Shown here piece by piece: positions 44,731-55,834 of a DNA stretch of 64,000 bases. The translations under genes and the position numbers were made by a program. The first letter of the stretch is position 1; the number at the start of each line of letters is the position of its first letter. Source of the DNA: Mycoplasma seminis (GTDB lineage: Bacteria; Bacillota_I; Bacilli_A; Mycoplasmatales; Metamycoplasmataceae). Under the pieces are notes generated by a model that saw nothing but the letters and a program-made list of their open reading frames with translations, had not been told where the DNA came from and made no database searches. Location of the stretch: the NCBI RefSeq assembly GCF_030718845.1, contig NZ_CP132191.1:62001-126000 (forward strand), in the 5' to 3' direction.

Positions 44731-46515
44731 ATGAAAACAACTGTTAATGCTATTGAATTCATTAATATTTCTAAATCTTTTGGTTCGATAAAAGCCAATA
44801 GAGATATTTCCTTTTCAGTTGAGAAAGGTACTATACATGCTCTTATCGGTGAAAACGGAGCTGGTAAAAGTACTTTAATGTCAATTTTATTTGGTCTTTA
44901 TGAACCAGATGAAGGAATTATCAAGGTTAATGATAAAGAAGTGTTAATTTCAGGACCTAACGATGCTAATAGATTAGGAATCGGGATGGTTCACCAACAC
45001 TTCAAACTTGTTGATGTTTACACAAACCTAGAAAACATAGTTTTAGGTTCTGAAGATAACAAAAAATATTCAAAAGTTATCGATTATAAACCAGCTATTG
45101 AAAAAATTAAAACAATTCAAGAAATGTTTGACTTACATTTTGATTTAAATAGAATGACTGGTAAAGAAACCGTGGCTACACAACAAAAAGTTGAAATCAT
45201 GAAAATGCTTTACCGTGATTCAGAAATTTTAATTTTTGATGAGCCTACAGCAGTTTTAACTGATCAAGAAATCCAAGGTCTTCTTAATACATTCAAGTTA
45301 TTTAGAGGCCAAGGAAAAACAATTTTATTTATTTCTCATAAACTTGCCGAAATTAAAGAAGTAGCCGATAATGCTACAGTTTTAAGACATGGTGAAGTTA
45401 AAGGGAACTTTAAAGTTGCTGATGTTTCCATTGAGGAAATGGCTAATCGTATGGTTGGCGGTGAAGTTGAAATAGCTAGAAATGAATATACAGATACCAC
45501 AGATAATGAAGTTATTTTAAGTTTAAGAAATGTATCTACAAATGGTGAAAAACCTTTACGCAATCTTTCTTTAGATGTTAAAAAAGGTGAAATTGTAGCT
45601 ATAGCTGGTGTTGAGGGAAATGGTCAACATGACTTAGAATATGTAATAAGTGGTATGCTAAAACCTACATCTGGTGACATTTTATTGAAAAAAACTGACT
45701 TAATAAAAGAAAAATCAGTTGAGGTTTATAAAAAGAAAAGAATGAAAAATATATCATTATTTTTAGGTATATTATTCTCTATTTATGTTGCTATAGTAAT
45801 GTTTTTAGCACCTATGAATGATATATCTCAAAAAACAATTTTATATGTTCTTGGTGGCGCTATAACATGCTTTGCATTTATCTTTGCATTAATATTAGCT
45901 TTAAATCTTTGAAAATCAAGAAAGAAAAGCGATGAAAACTTTGTAAAAATTAATGAGCTTAGCGTTAAAGAAATATCTGAATTAGGACTTAGCTTTATTC
46001 CTAGTGATAGACATAAACATGGGTTAGCGCTTGATTACACAATCAAAGAAAACACAGTTTTAAGAAGATTATGAGATAAAAAATATAATAAACTCGGAAT
46101 CTTCAAAAATAAAGAAATTACAAATGAAACCATGGATATTATTGAAAAATTCGATGTTCGTGGTGCAAGAAAAGGTTATTCACAATCTCGTTCACTATCT
46201 GGTGGTAACCAACAAAAATTCATAGTCGGACGTGAAATGAATTCCCCTCATGATTTTATTTTAATCCTTCAACCAACCCGTGGTCTAGATGTTGGAGCTA
46301 TTAAAAATATTCATGAAAGAATTCTTAAAGAAAAAGAAAATGGTAAAGCTATATTATTAATTTCTTATGAATTAGATGAAGTTTTAGCATTAGCTGACAA
46401 GATTGCTGTTTTAAACACAGGTGAAATTGTAGCATGTAAAGAAGCTAAAAACTTATCTCGTACAGAAATTGGACTTTATATGGCTCACAAAGGAGGTAAT
46501 GAAAATGACAAATAA
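44731..46515 (+). CDS. nucleoside ABC importer ATPase with a membrane insertion in domain 2
   Basis: 594 residues (related NupO/MG119-type proteins ~510-560). Domain 1: Walker A GENGAGKST (residues 40-48), VHQHFKLVDVYTNLENIVLG, Walker B ILIFDEPTAVLTD, switch FISHKL. Domain 2: GVEGNGQHDL (residue 293 on, degenerate Walker A as usual in this family), signature LSGGNQQK (489 on), Walker B LILQPTRGLDVG. Between GDILLKKTDL and ELGLSFIPSDRHKHGL lies an insertion of ~90 residues with two hydrophobic segments (about 339-360 and 370-394). This is not normal for these ATPases. Powers the two permeases downstream. GAGGAAA ribosome site. Confidence 0.9.
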
Positions 46516-48646
46516 TGTTATTAAAAACAATAAACAACCAAATACATTTAGCAAAAAAGTAGTTACTTCCTTAGAAAAAACAAGAAAATATTTTATGTTT
46601 GAAGATAAAAAAACAAACAGAAGAAAATTTTATTCATCATTATGAGCAGTTTTTATCGGTTTATTTTTAGCAAACATTTTATACTTCTTAATAGGATTGG
46701 GAACATCGACTGATGATAGTTTTAATTTTTTCTCATTCTTTATAGATATTTTTAACTTTTCTGTTTCAAGTGTAACTTATAAAAATACATTAATATTCTT
46801 TATAATTTTTGCTTTTTCCGGTTTAGCGGTCGCTATCGGATTTAAATCAGGATTGTTTAACATTGGTGTCCCTGGACAAATGTTATTACCAGGTGTAATA
46901 TTTTTCGCTGTAATGATTGGAGCAAGAGTTCCTAGAGATGATATTTCATCATCATATCTAATCGGAATGTTTTTCCTTTCAATTATTGTTGGTGGTTTAG
47001 CTGGCGGACTTTCAGGTGTGCTTAAAGCATTTTTCAATGTTCACGAAGTTATTTCTACAATTTTTATTAACTGAATAATTACATTTTTATCTATCTGAAT
47101 TTTTACTTCTACAAATGATGTATTATTCCCAACAGGAACTCCAGATAACTTCATTAAACAATGATTAAATCCACCATTTGGTACAGGAGTAATAACATTA
47201 TCTCAACAAGTTATTGATAACTTCATTTACTTTGGTATTGCTTTTGTTGTATTATTAATGTTAATAATTTGATTTATTTATTCAAAGACAACATTAGGTT
47301 ACAAAATTAAAATGATTGGATTAAATAAAACAAATGCTAAATATGTAGGTATTAATGAAAAATTAATGATTATATTAGTTATGTTTGTCTCAGGAGCATT
47401 ATCTGGTATAGCTGGTTTCTACTATCTAGTAATTCAACAAAAGAAAATATCTTTAGCAGCAGCTCCACTTAATATAGGTTTTGACTGTATTGCTATCGCA
47501 TTAATTGCTTTAAATAACCCAATTGGTACAGTTGTTACATCTATTCTATATGCCTTCCTTAACTCTGCACAACCAAGTTTCCAAGCAGTAAGAGGTATTT
47601 CTCGTGACTTTAGTCCTATTATAACTGGATTAATTGTGTTTATGGCCGCACTATCATTAATGTTTTACTCATTTAGACCTATTGATTGAATCAAAAAACA
47701 AGCTGTGCTTTGATTCAATAAAGAATACTGAGAAAACTTTAAAATATACCACAAATTAGTAAAAAAATCACATAAAACAAAAACTTGAGAAAAGAAAGAA
47801 AAATTCTTATCAAATGAATGATTGGAAAATAATTCAAAAAATGCTGATTCTATTATTAATTTATCAAATATCAAAAACAACTTATCAATAAAAGAATTTT
47901 ATAAAAAGACCCTAAAAGAAATGAAAAAAGAAAATTCTACATCTAATATTCAAGAATTAGAAAAAGAATTTAGTCAATACAAAGAATTTATTAATTCTCA
48001 GAAAAAAGAATTTAATTCATGATATTCTGAAATGAAGAAAAAAGGTATTCTCAATTTAAGAAAACTTAATAAAAATTACTATTCTTCAATTGTTGAATTA
48101 AGAAAATCTAATGCAAAATTAATAAAAGATTCATTGAATAATAAAGAATTAACATCTGATGAAAAACAAAAAATTAATATTTATTTTGACGAAATTAATA
48201 AACTAACTACAAAATATGAAAAAGATTACTTTTCTATTTATGGAAGTTATAAAAATATTTCTTATAAAAAACAAATTCAAATTGCTAAAAGATGTGCTAA
48301 AGTCCGTAATAATGAATATAAATATTTTGCAAAACAATATGATGTAAAAGTTTCAAAACTTATTTTATCTACAAAAGGAATGAATGCACAAGAAAAAATG
48401 AGCATTTATGATGAAATATCAAAATTAAAATTTGATCTTTATAAACAAAAAGAAAAATTAGGACTAAATCAAGTTTCTGAAATTAAAAACATTCATAAAG
48501 CAGAAAAAAGAAATAGTTTACAAGTGTATAAAGCACTTAAAAATAGAATTTTTAACGAATTCCATGAAAAACACTTTAAAACACCATATCATAATTTTGT
48601 AATAAAATACATTCCAATGTTGAATGAGGAAGGGGAGGAAATTTAA
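46505..48646 (+). CDS. ABC importer permease 1 with long charged C-terminal tail
   Basis: 713 residues once many TGA codons are read as Trp. Residues about 40-395 are the BPD_transp_2 permease of nucleoside/sugar importers: GLAVAIGFKSGLFNIGVPGQM, VHEVISTIFINWI and the EAA-like GLNKTNAKYVGI coupling region. Residues about 396-713 are a polar Lys/Glu/Asn-rich helical domain (KEMKKENSTSNIQELEKEF) with no membrane segment. Start at 46505 follows AAAGGAGG and overlaps the ATPase gene by 11 bases. The tail is far longer than in related permeases and may be coiled coil on the cytosolic face. Confidence 0.88.
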
Positions 48647-48647
48647 T

Positions 48648-49610
48648 ATGGCTGATATAACTCCTATTATTACTTATTTTGTGTTCTTCTTTTTCTTATT
48701 AATGCTTGGAACAATTTCTGGTATTTTTTCAGAAAGAGCAGGAATTGTCAACATTGCAATTAATGGTTTTATGATTTTTGGTGCTGTAATGTATTTAGCA
48801 TTTTCAGTATTAATAACAGATGTAATTTTTCCAAATTCTCCAGAAGTATATAAGTCCGCATACTGACAAATACCTCTAACAATTTTATCTGTATTAGCAA
48901 CAATGGTGTTTTCATTATTATTTGGATTTGCAACAATTAAACTTAAGGCAGAACAAACAATTTCAGGTTTTGCAATTAATGTTTTTGCTGCTGGAATAGC
49001 ATCTATATTAATATTAATATTAACTAAACTGCAAAACTCAGGAACATTTGTTCAACTTAGAAGAAATGAATTAGCTTTAAACCCTTCATTTAGTAATTAT
49101 GGTAATATATTATCATTCAAAACAGTTGTATCAGTAGTTACTATTTTTGCTGCATGATTTGCATTAAGAAAAACTAAATGAGGTTTAAGATTCAGAGCTA
49201 TCGGAGAAAACCCTCAAGCAGCTGATGTTGCCGGTATCAATGTTAATAAAATTAAATGAGAGGCAATTTTATTAGCTGGAGGAATCGCAGGACTTGCTGG
49301 ATCATTTTATGCAGTTGTTAATCCTGATTCATTATCAACAACAAAAGAAGTTAATGGTTACGGATATCTTGCATTAGCTATTATGATAACATCTAGATGA
49401 AGAATTTCAATTTCTATCTTTGTATCAATTTTATTCTCTTCATTAATGTCATTATCATACTATGGTGTAAATTTAATGAATGCAGGAAAATATGGTGACT
49501 TAATCAAAGCTATACCATATGTTGTAACATTATTAATTATGGTTTTCACATCAAAAACAAATGTTGGGCCTGCAGCAGCAGGAGTCCCTTACGACAAATC
49601 AAAACGTTAA
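48648..49610 (+). CDS. ABC importer permease 2
   Basis: 320 residues with several TGA-Trp codons. GTISGIFSERAGIVNIAINGFMIFGA at the N-terminus and WGLRFRAIGENPQAADVAGINVNKIKW coupling helix are typical of the second permease in BMP-type nucleoside importers. Eight to nine hydrophobic segments. Starts one base after the stop of permease 1, with GGGGAGGAA as ribosome site. Forms the channel with permease 1. Confidence 0.92.
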
Positions 49611-49627
49611 ATATATTTTTATATCTA

Positions 49628-49656
49628 AAGTCAGCTGTATATAGGCTGGCTTTTTT
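49628..49656 (+). terminator. terminator of the importer operon
   Basis: 8-bp stem AAGTCAGC/GCTGGCTT (one T-G), 9-base loop, TTTTTT. The outer IS256-family element lies just after it. Confidence 0.75.
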
Positions 49657-49658
49657 AA

Positions 49659-49666
49659 TATTTTTG
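49659..49666 (+). repeat. target duplication of the outer IS, left
   Basis: TATTTTTG, repeated exactly at 52423-52430. Confidence 0.85.
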
Positions 49667-49720
49667 GAGACTGTAAAAAAGTTTGTGTAAATTAAAAAAA
49701 ATTATAAAAATGACAAAAAG

Positions 49721-49770
49721 AGATAAGTTATCTTAAAATTTAATTGAACCGAAAAGGAGATAACTTATCT
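49721..49770 (+). promoter_or_regulatory. palindromic leader covering the outer transposase ribosome site
   Basis: AGATAAGTTATCT (49721-49733) and AGATAACTTATCT (49758-49770) are exact complements of each other, and each is nearly self-complementary. The second overlaps AAGGAG (49754-49759) and touches the ATG at 49771. Folding would hide the ribosome site. Confidence 0.55.
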
Positions 49771-49828
49771 ATGAATAATTTTAAACAATTAAATACAACT
49801 TTAAACAATTTATTATTAGAAAATTTTT

Positions 49829-51195
49829 GGTAGTAGACCAAATGTTGTGTAATCACTCCAAATATTAAAAGGAGTGATTTTTGTTATGATTTTAGAGGAA
49901 AGAAACAAATTATTAAGAAATGAATTTTACAAATTAGGAGCTGATATGAGAGAATTATCATTTCTACTTAATGTTAATTACTTAGATGTTGCTAAGTTAA
50001 TTGAAGAGAATTTAAAAGATGAAGTAGATGCTTATATTACTGAAATGAATAAATATGAATTAGTTGAAGGAAAAATTTATAGAAATGGATATTCTAAAAG
50101 AACCTTATACACATTGAATGGTAAACTACAAATAAATGTCCCAAGATTAAGAAATGCTTCAAATTTTTGTTCACAAATATTAGCTAAATATAAAAGATGT
50201 GAGGAAGAATTTGAATTTCTAATCGCACATTTATTGCAACAATTTTTATCATATGAACAAACCATAGATTTAGTTGAGAAATTATTAGGTTTTAGAATAG
50301 GACATTCTATAATTGCGAGAGTTTCAAAAACTATTAAAAACAAATACGACAACGCTTATAGTTTTGACATAAATAATGATATTTATGCATTATTTATTGA
50401 TGCTTCATATCATAAAGTTTTTAAATGATATAACCCATTCACTGGTGAATATTTAAATTCTTTAGAAAATGTTGAGAATCCAAGGGATTTTGTCAAACAG
50501 AGCTCAAAAATAGCCTTATACACCGCTATAGCTATAGATAAAGAAGGTAAAAAACAAGTTTTATCAATAGAAACCTCAGGTGTAGAAAGTACAGAAAATT
50601 GAACAAAATTCTTATCAGAATTAAAAAGAGAGGAATTAATGATCCTCAAGTTGTTGTTTGCGATGATTTTAGTGGAATTAATAATGTTATTAATTCAGTT
50701 TTTCCTTCATCTAAAATTCAAAAATGTGCATTTCATAAAATGACTAATGCGCTTATTACAATACCACAATCTAAAAGGTATGAAGTATCACAACTACTAA
50801 AACTAATATTTAAAGGTAAAAACAAAGATGAAGGTTATAAAAGATTTTTGGAATTTAAAAACAAATATAAAGATAAATACAGAAAAGCTGTTGCAATTAT
50901 TGAAAACTCACTTGACGAGATATTCACATTTTATGATTTTCCAATAGGAATCAGGAGATATATTTACACAAACAATATTTGCGAAAATTTCCACTCAGCA
51001 TTAAGAAAATATGTCAAAGAAAAAAGCTCGCATCATAGTCCTAACTCCATCAAAATGTTGGCTATTGTTGCAAGCTTCAAAATAACTCGAACTTGAACAA
51101 GGAAAAGAATAATTTTCTAAGTTAAGTTCAGTATTATTATATATAATTTATTCAATTATAGTCCGATGTGATTACACAAACTTTGGACTACTACC
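49829..51195 (+). mobile_element. inner IS256-family element nested in the outer one
   Basis: 1367 bp. Ends GGTAGTAGACCAAA on the left and GGTAGTAGTCCAAA on the opposite strand at the right, extending to TTGTGTAATCAC on both sides. Flanked by the 8-bp duplication AAATTTTT at 49821-49828 and 51196-51203. The insertion target is coding DNA of the outer transposase. Confidence 0.92.
49886..51120 (+). pseudogene. IS256-family transposase of the inner element, one-base frameshift
   Basis: Two open parts in different frames: 49886-~50620 and ~50620-51120. Part one carries KIYRNGYSKRTLYTLNGKLQ, LLQQFLSYEQTIDLVEKLLG and DASYHKVFKWYNPF. Part two has VVVCDDFSGINNVINSVFPS, KCAFHKMTN and RRYIYTNNICENFHSALRKY. 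The shift is in TTAAAAAGAGAGG, where one A is missing relative to an uninterrupted ...SELKKRGINDP. Total is one base short of 412 codons. AAGGAG ribosome site. Confidence 0.85.
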
Positions 51196-52362
51196 AAATT
51201 TTTCTGTTAAAGATGGTAATAATTTTGAAGATATTATGGAAAAAAATAAACGAACATATTCGCAGTTCGTTAAAAAATATTATTGAATTATTAATTTCTG
51301 ATTCTCTAACTGAATTTTTACAATATAAAAAATATGAAAGAAGTAATGTTTCTAACTATAGAAATGGTTATTATGAAAGAACTATTAATACAGAGTATGG
51401 AAAAATGAAATTCTCAATAGCTAGAGATAGACTGAATCAATTTCAAAATGTAATTTTTGATAAATATCAAAGAACACAGTCAATTATTAAGGATTTAGTT
51501 ACTGAAATGTTTGCAGAAGGAATTAATTACGAATTCATCAGTAAGATAGTTAAAAACGTTTATGGAGCTCAATTATCAAAACAATCAATTTCTAATATTA
51601 CTGATAATCTAATTGTGAATATTGAAAAGTTTAAGAGCAGAAAACTGCAATCAAAATACATTGCTGTTTTTCTTGATGCAACATATTTTCCTATTAAAAG
51701 AGAAACTTATTCAAAAGAAGCTATATACATTGCTTTAGGAATTGATGAAGAAGGGCATAAAGAAGTTTTAGGATTTGCAATAAATCCAACTGAAAACACA
51801 ATTATTTGAGACGAAATTTTACAAGACTTAAAAAACCGTGGAGTTCAAGAGGTAGGGATATTTGTCACAGATGGACTTCAAGGATTAAAAGATACTGTTC
51901 ACAATAACTTTCCTAATTCTAAATATCAAAGATGTTGAGTTCATATACAAAGAAATGTATTTGCAAAAGTGCACAACAGAGATAAATTTGAAATAGCAAA
52001 TGACTTAAAAATGATTTATTCCCAAATCAAGAAGGAAGAAGCAATTAAGGAATATCAATTCTTTTTAGAAAAATGAGAATCTAAATATCCTAGAGTAACA
52101 CAAGCATTGATAAATATTGAAGATGATTTATTCTCATTTTTTGATTTTCGACTTTCAATCAGAAGAACGATTTACACTACAAATATTATTGAGAGTCTAA
52201 ATTCAGAAATAAAGTCATCAATGAAAAACAAAAGACAATTTAATTCAATAACAAGTTTAGAAAAATTCTTAGTAACTATATTTGAAAATTACAATAAAAA
52301 GGGTATGCTAAGAACACACCCAGGTTTCAAAAATTTGAAATTTATAATATAATTTATCCAAC

Positions 52363-52384
52363 AAAGTTAAGATAACTTTTTTTC
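52363..52384 (+). terminator. terminator inside the outer IS
   Basis: 7-bp AAAGTTA/TAACTTT stem, loop AGA, long T run, just after the transposase stop. Confidence 0.65.
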
Positions 52385-52422
52385 ATTGCAAAATAAATTT
52401 ACACAAAATTATTTATAGTCTC

Positions 52423-52430
52423 TATTTTTG
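52423..52430 (+). repeat. target duplication of the outer IS, right
   Basis: TATTTTTG, matching 49659-49666. Confidence 0.85.
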
Positions 52431-52502
52431 TGAATATAAATATAAAAAATAGTAATATTATATTAGAGAAAATATGAAGCCAAATGCAAAAGAGGAGGAA
52501 TA

Positions 52503-53020
52503 ATGAAAAGAATAATAAGTTATTTATCAACTGTATCACTATTTTGATATTTATTAATATTGTTATTATTTTACCTATATTCTTAACATTTTTTACACAT
52601 GGAAAATTTATATCAGAATGCCCAAAAAAATCACATGGTTTAGATAATTTGTATTTTTTAAGAGATTATATATTAATTATTGTTATATTACTCATTAATT
52701 ATATTTTCTGTTTTGCTTTATTAATTAAAAGTAAGAATAGCATTATAAATTCTATGTTCCCAATTTTTTATATTAATAAATTAAAATTTACTCCAAACTA
52801 TAGATCATTAATGTGATGATTAATATCAATTTTATTTCTAAATTTAGCTTCAATTATATTAACTGCTACATTTACAGGTATCGACTTTAGAAAAACAGTA
52901 GGCTCAACTATATGTTTTACTGTGTGAATAACAATAATTAGTATATATGTATTACATTTTTATATAACACTAATTGTTATGAATTATAAAGAAATTAAAA
53001 TAATAAAAAATAATATGTAA
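52503..53020 (+). pseudogene. membrane protein gene with a probable frameshift
   Basis: The strong AGAGGAGG site points to the ATG at 52503, whose frame runs only 27 codons (MKRIISYLSTVSLFWYLLIL...) to TAA near 52584. A second frame, open from 52484 to 53020, carries the rest: LPIFLTFFTHGKF, four hydrophobic segments and a short basic tail. The distance 52503-53020 is one base short of whole codons, so a one-base deletion near 52570 fits. Alternatively the gene starts at the ATG at 52484 without a good ribosome site (178 residues). A tiny frame MKPNAKEEE (52474-52503) ends on the ATG. Confidence 0.5.
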
Positions 53021-53065
53021 ATTAAAATTTAAAATAATATAAGAGCAAATTTGGAAAAATTATAC

Positions 53066-54353
53066 ATGGACAACTTATTTGGACTCCCCTCCTTATAAAT
53101 TGTCTATTTTTTTGATTAAGAATTTAAAGCATAAAATTGATTAGGAGTTAATCATCCTAAATTAGATTGAATTCTTTCCGAATTATAATATTCAATAAAA
53201 TCTTTGATAATTACTAATAATTCATCATATGAAGTTGTGTTGTAATTAACAAAATTTAAACATTCAGATTTTAAAATCGAGAAGAAATATTCTGCTTCTC
53301 TATTGTCTAGAGAATTGCCTACTCTACTCATCGATATAGTCCCGTTTTTAGAATTAATTAATTCAATATACTCTTTTGAAGTGTATTGATAACCGTGATC
53401 TGAGTGAATTATTCATGGTGAATCAAATTCTAATTCTTTTATATGCGAAATAACAAGTTCAGTATCATTTCTGGTTGAGACATTATAATTTAACACTCTT
53501 TTTGTTTTATGATTTATTGCGACTGATAAAAATAAGTGATTTAATACATATTTTAAATCGTAAGGAACTTTTAGGTATGTAACATCTGTTGCTACAATAT
53601 TTCTATTTTCTTTATCGTTATAATCTCTTTTAACTATGTTGTCACATTGTGCAGAAGTATTTTTAATTTCTCTTTCTTTTTGTTTTTGTCTAACTCTACA
53701 TTTAAGGCCTATTTGTTTCATTCTTCTTCCTATTGTTCTAGAAGAAATCTTAATACCGTATTCTTTTTCTAATACAGCAGAAATTCTAGCTCTTCCAAAA
53801 TTTCTTTTGTGCTTGTAAAACACTTCTTTAATTTCATTTTCATATTCAATTTCTTTATCTGAATTTTTAGAAGTTTTTTGGCTTAATAAATTAAATAAAG
53901 TGCTTCTAGACATGTTAAAAGATTTAGCTATTTCAGCTTTACTTGATTTAATATTTTTGATTTTGTTCAAATCTTCTTCAGGAATATCTTTGACAATTTC
54001 TCCATATTTTTGTCAAATTTCTAGTATTGTAACCATATCGTCTTTTGAAATCTTGTTTCAATTAACTTTTGTATTTTTTCTTTTTCTTCCACGTTTATCT
54101 TTTGATAATTTGTAAACTACTTCTTTATTCATATTATGTAAATTATAATGTTTTATAAATTCAATAATTTCCATTAATTGATTTTTTGGTAGTTGAATAT
54201 TTGTGGCTATTTCAAATAAATTTATGAATTTTTCATAAGGAAATTTATTTCTTTCTATAGTGAGAATACAATTGAATAATCTTTCCATTAATGATTTATT
54301 CAAAACAATTTGCTCTTTTATCATAACTTTTACAGTCTAAATAAAGTGTCCTA
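53066..54353 (-). mobile_element. IS3-family insertion sequence, copy 2 (inverted)
   Basis: Same length and ends as copy 1 (43343-44630), in opposite orientation: GGACAACTTATTTGGACT at 53068-53085 and AGTCTAAATAAAGTGTCC at 54334-54351. I saw only two base differences in the compared coding part, so the copies are recent. With copy 1 it brackets 8.4 kb. Confidence 0.88.
53116..54324 (-). CDS. IS3-family transposase, copy 2
   Basis: 402 residues, one open frame, identical to copy 1 except Asp-Tyr to Asn-His in the SVAIDYKTKR segment (two residues). The DDE residues (VATDVTYL, HSDHGYQ, DNREAEYF) are unchanged, so both copies should be active. Confidence 0.92.
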
Positions 54354-54357
54354 GTTT

Positions 54358-54393
54358 AAAATGTGGAAAAAATGAGAGCATTTCCACATTTTT
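54358..54393. repeat. TTTCCACATTTT inverted repeat, copy 3
   Basis: AAAATGTGGAAA (54358-54369) and TTTCCACATTTT (54381-54392), opposite orientation of arms to copies 1 and 2. It touches the end of IS3 copy 2. Confidence 0.55.
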
Positions 54394-54400
54394 GCAAAAT

Positions 54401-54446
54401 TAAAACATCGGTTTCCTACTAATTAGTAAGATTCCGATGTTTTTTC
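54401..54446. terminator. long terminator hairpin
   Basis: AAACATCGG and CCGATGTTT pair outside a near-palindromic CCTACTAATTAGTAAG core; T run follows. Could stop transcription from either side. Confidence 0.7.
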
Positions 54447-54507
54447 GTCTCCTTAATGTAAAATAAGTGTGTAAATTCAAAAATACTAAAGGAGGCACTA
54501 TTATTAT

Positions 54508-55834
54508 ATGCTATCAAACGCAAAACATTACCAAAATAATTTAATTTGTTTGAAATTTAGAGCTAAATCTAGAAATTCAAAATACTCAACTGAATTTACA
54601 ACTCGTTATAGTCATTACGTCTTAAGACCGTATTTAGATAAATCAAAACTTAAGATGTTAAATACTAAAATTCAAAATATCAAACAGTATTCACCTAGAG
54701 AATTTACAATAGAAAAAATGAAAGATTTGTTCAATAAATTAAAAGATGAATGAAGTCTTTTAGAGATTTCAAGACAAATGTCTTGTGATATTAAAACCAT
54801 TAGGGAACAAATTGAAAAAGCATCTGAGGAGTATAAAGTCCAAACATCATTATTCTGCAAAATTTGCAAAAGACATGTTGGTGCTTTTTCGTACCTTTCA
54901 ATAAACGAATGAACCAAATCAAAAATCTATACAAGAGAAAATACCTTGGATGGAAAAAGAATAACATCATTAGAAAAATGAAAACCATTACACGAATTTA
55001 CGCAAGATTGAATTTCCAAACATAAAGAATATAGAAGTTTAACAACAGCCGAAAAGAAAAGACTAACAAGCGAACAACTTGTTTATTATAGAAAAACTTC
55101 GTTGCAAAAAATATTAGATAAGTTTGAGGATTATGTAAAAGAAAATAATCTACAAAATGTTTTTATTCCTACCGTACAGGGCTTTTATGAATATATCGAC
55201 AGATATTATGTTGATTTTGAATATAAAATACTTACTTTAAAAAGAAAGTATGGAATTGCAAAAAGCAGACTAAAGAAACCTAAAAAAGCAAAAATTAAAT
55301 CTAAATTAAAATTTGCAAAAAGTGTTCACGAGCGTTCAGAAAAAATAAATATAAGAGAAGAATTTGGACACTATGAAATAGATACTGTTCAGTTCAAAAA
55401 GACAAGTAAATATTGCTTAGTTACATTGCTAGAAAGAAAAACTAGAATGTTATTTGCGATGTATTCTAAAAGAGATGCAGTCTCCGTCAGATTCAGCGCT
55501 TGAAAAGCTGATATGCAAATATAGCTTGAAAATTCTAACTTTAACAATGGACAATGGTTTAGAAAATTCTGAACTTCATAAAGTAAAATCCATAAAAGAA
55601 TTTTATGTATGTGACCCTTATTCTTCATGACAAAAAGGAAGTTTAGAAAACGCACATAAAGAGATTAGAAAGATTATTCCAAAAGGTTATGAACCACAGT
55701 TTATTTGTGAAAATTTCATATTTGAATTAATTGATTCAATTAATAAAGATAAACGAAATTATTACTTTGAAAATAGTCAATATCCAGTTAGAATTTCACC
55801 ATTTGAATTATTTAAAAATTACACAAAAATTTAA
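54508..55834 (+). pseudogene. IS30-family transposase, frameshifted
   Basis: Starts with GGAGG at 54492-54496. The N-terminal part includes an HTH (LLEISRQMSCDIKTIREQI) and the rve core begins with EFGHYEIDTVQFKK (first Asp). At about 55479 the frame shifts by one: the original frame ends at 55524, while the continuation SDSALEKLICKYS, TMDNGLEN (second Asp), SSWQKGSLENAHKEIRKI (Glu) is open in the next frame to 55834. About 440 residues if repaired. No programmed slip site is visible, so it is probably dead. Confidence 0.85.

Larger units (their letters stand above)
49771..52352 (+). pseudogene. IS256-family transposase, split by an insertion and frameshifted
   Basis: Starts MNNFKQLNTTLNNLLLENF with AAGGAG before it, is cut at 49828 by the inner element, and resumes after 51203 with SVKDGNNFEDIM. 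A run of seven A at 51240-51246 then shifts the frame by one; the reading frame before it expects six. Beyond that the frame is open to 52352: NVSNYRNGYYERTINTEYG, first Asp in YIAVFLDATYFPI, second in GIFVTDGLQGLKD, Glu in IYTTNIIESLNSEIK. About 402 codons if repaired. Transposase_mut family; not functional as it stands. Confidence 0.9.
49667..52422 (+). mobile_element. outer IS256-family element interrupted by another
   Basis: Terminal inverted repeats begin GAGACTGTAAAAAAGTTTGT on the left and, on the opposite strand, GAGACTATAAATAATTTTGT on the right. The 8-bp TATTTTTG duplication on both sides fixes the ends exactly and fits the IS256 family (8-9 bp). Without the inner element it is about 1.38 kb. 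Confidence 0.9.
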
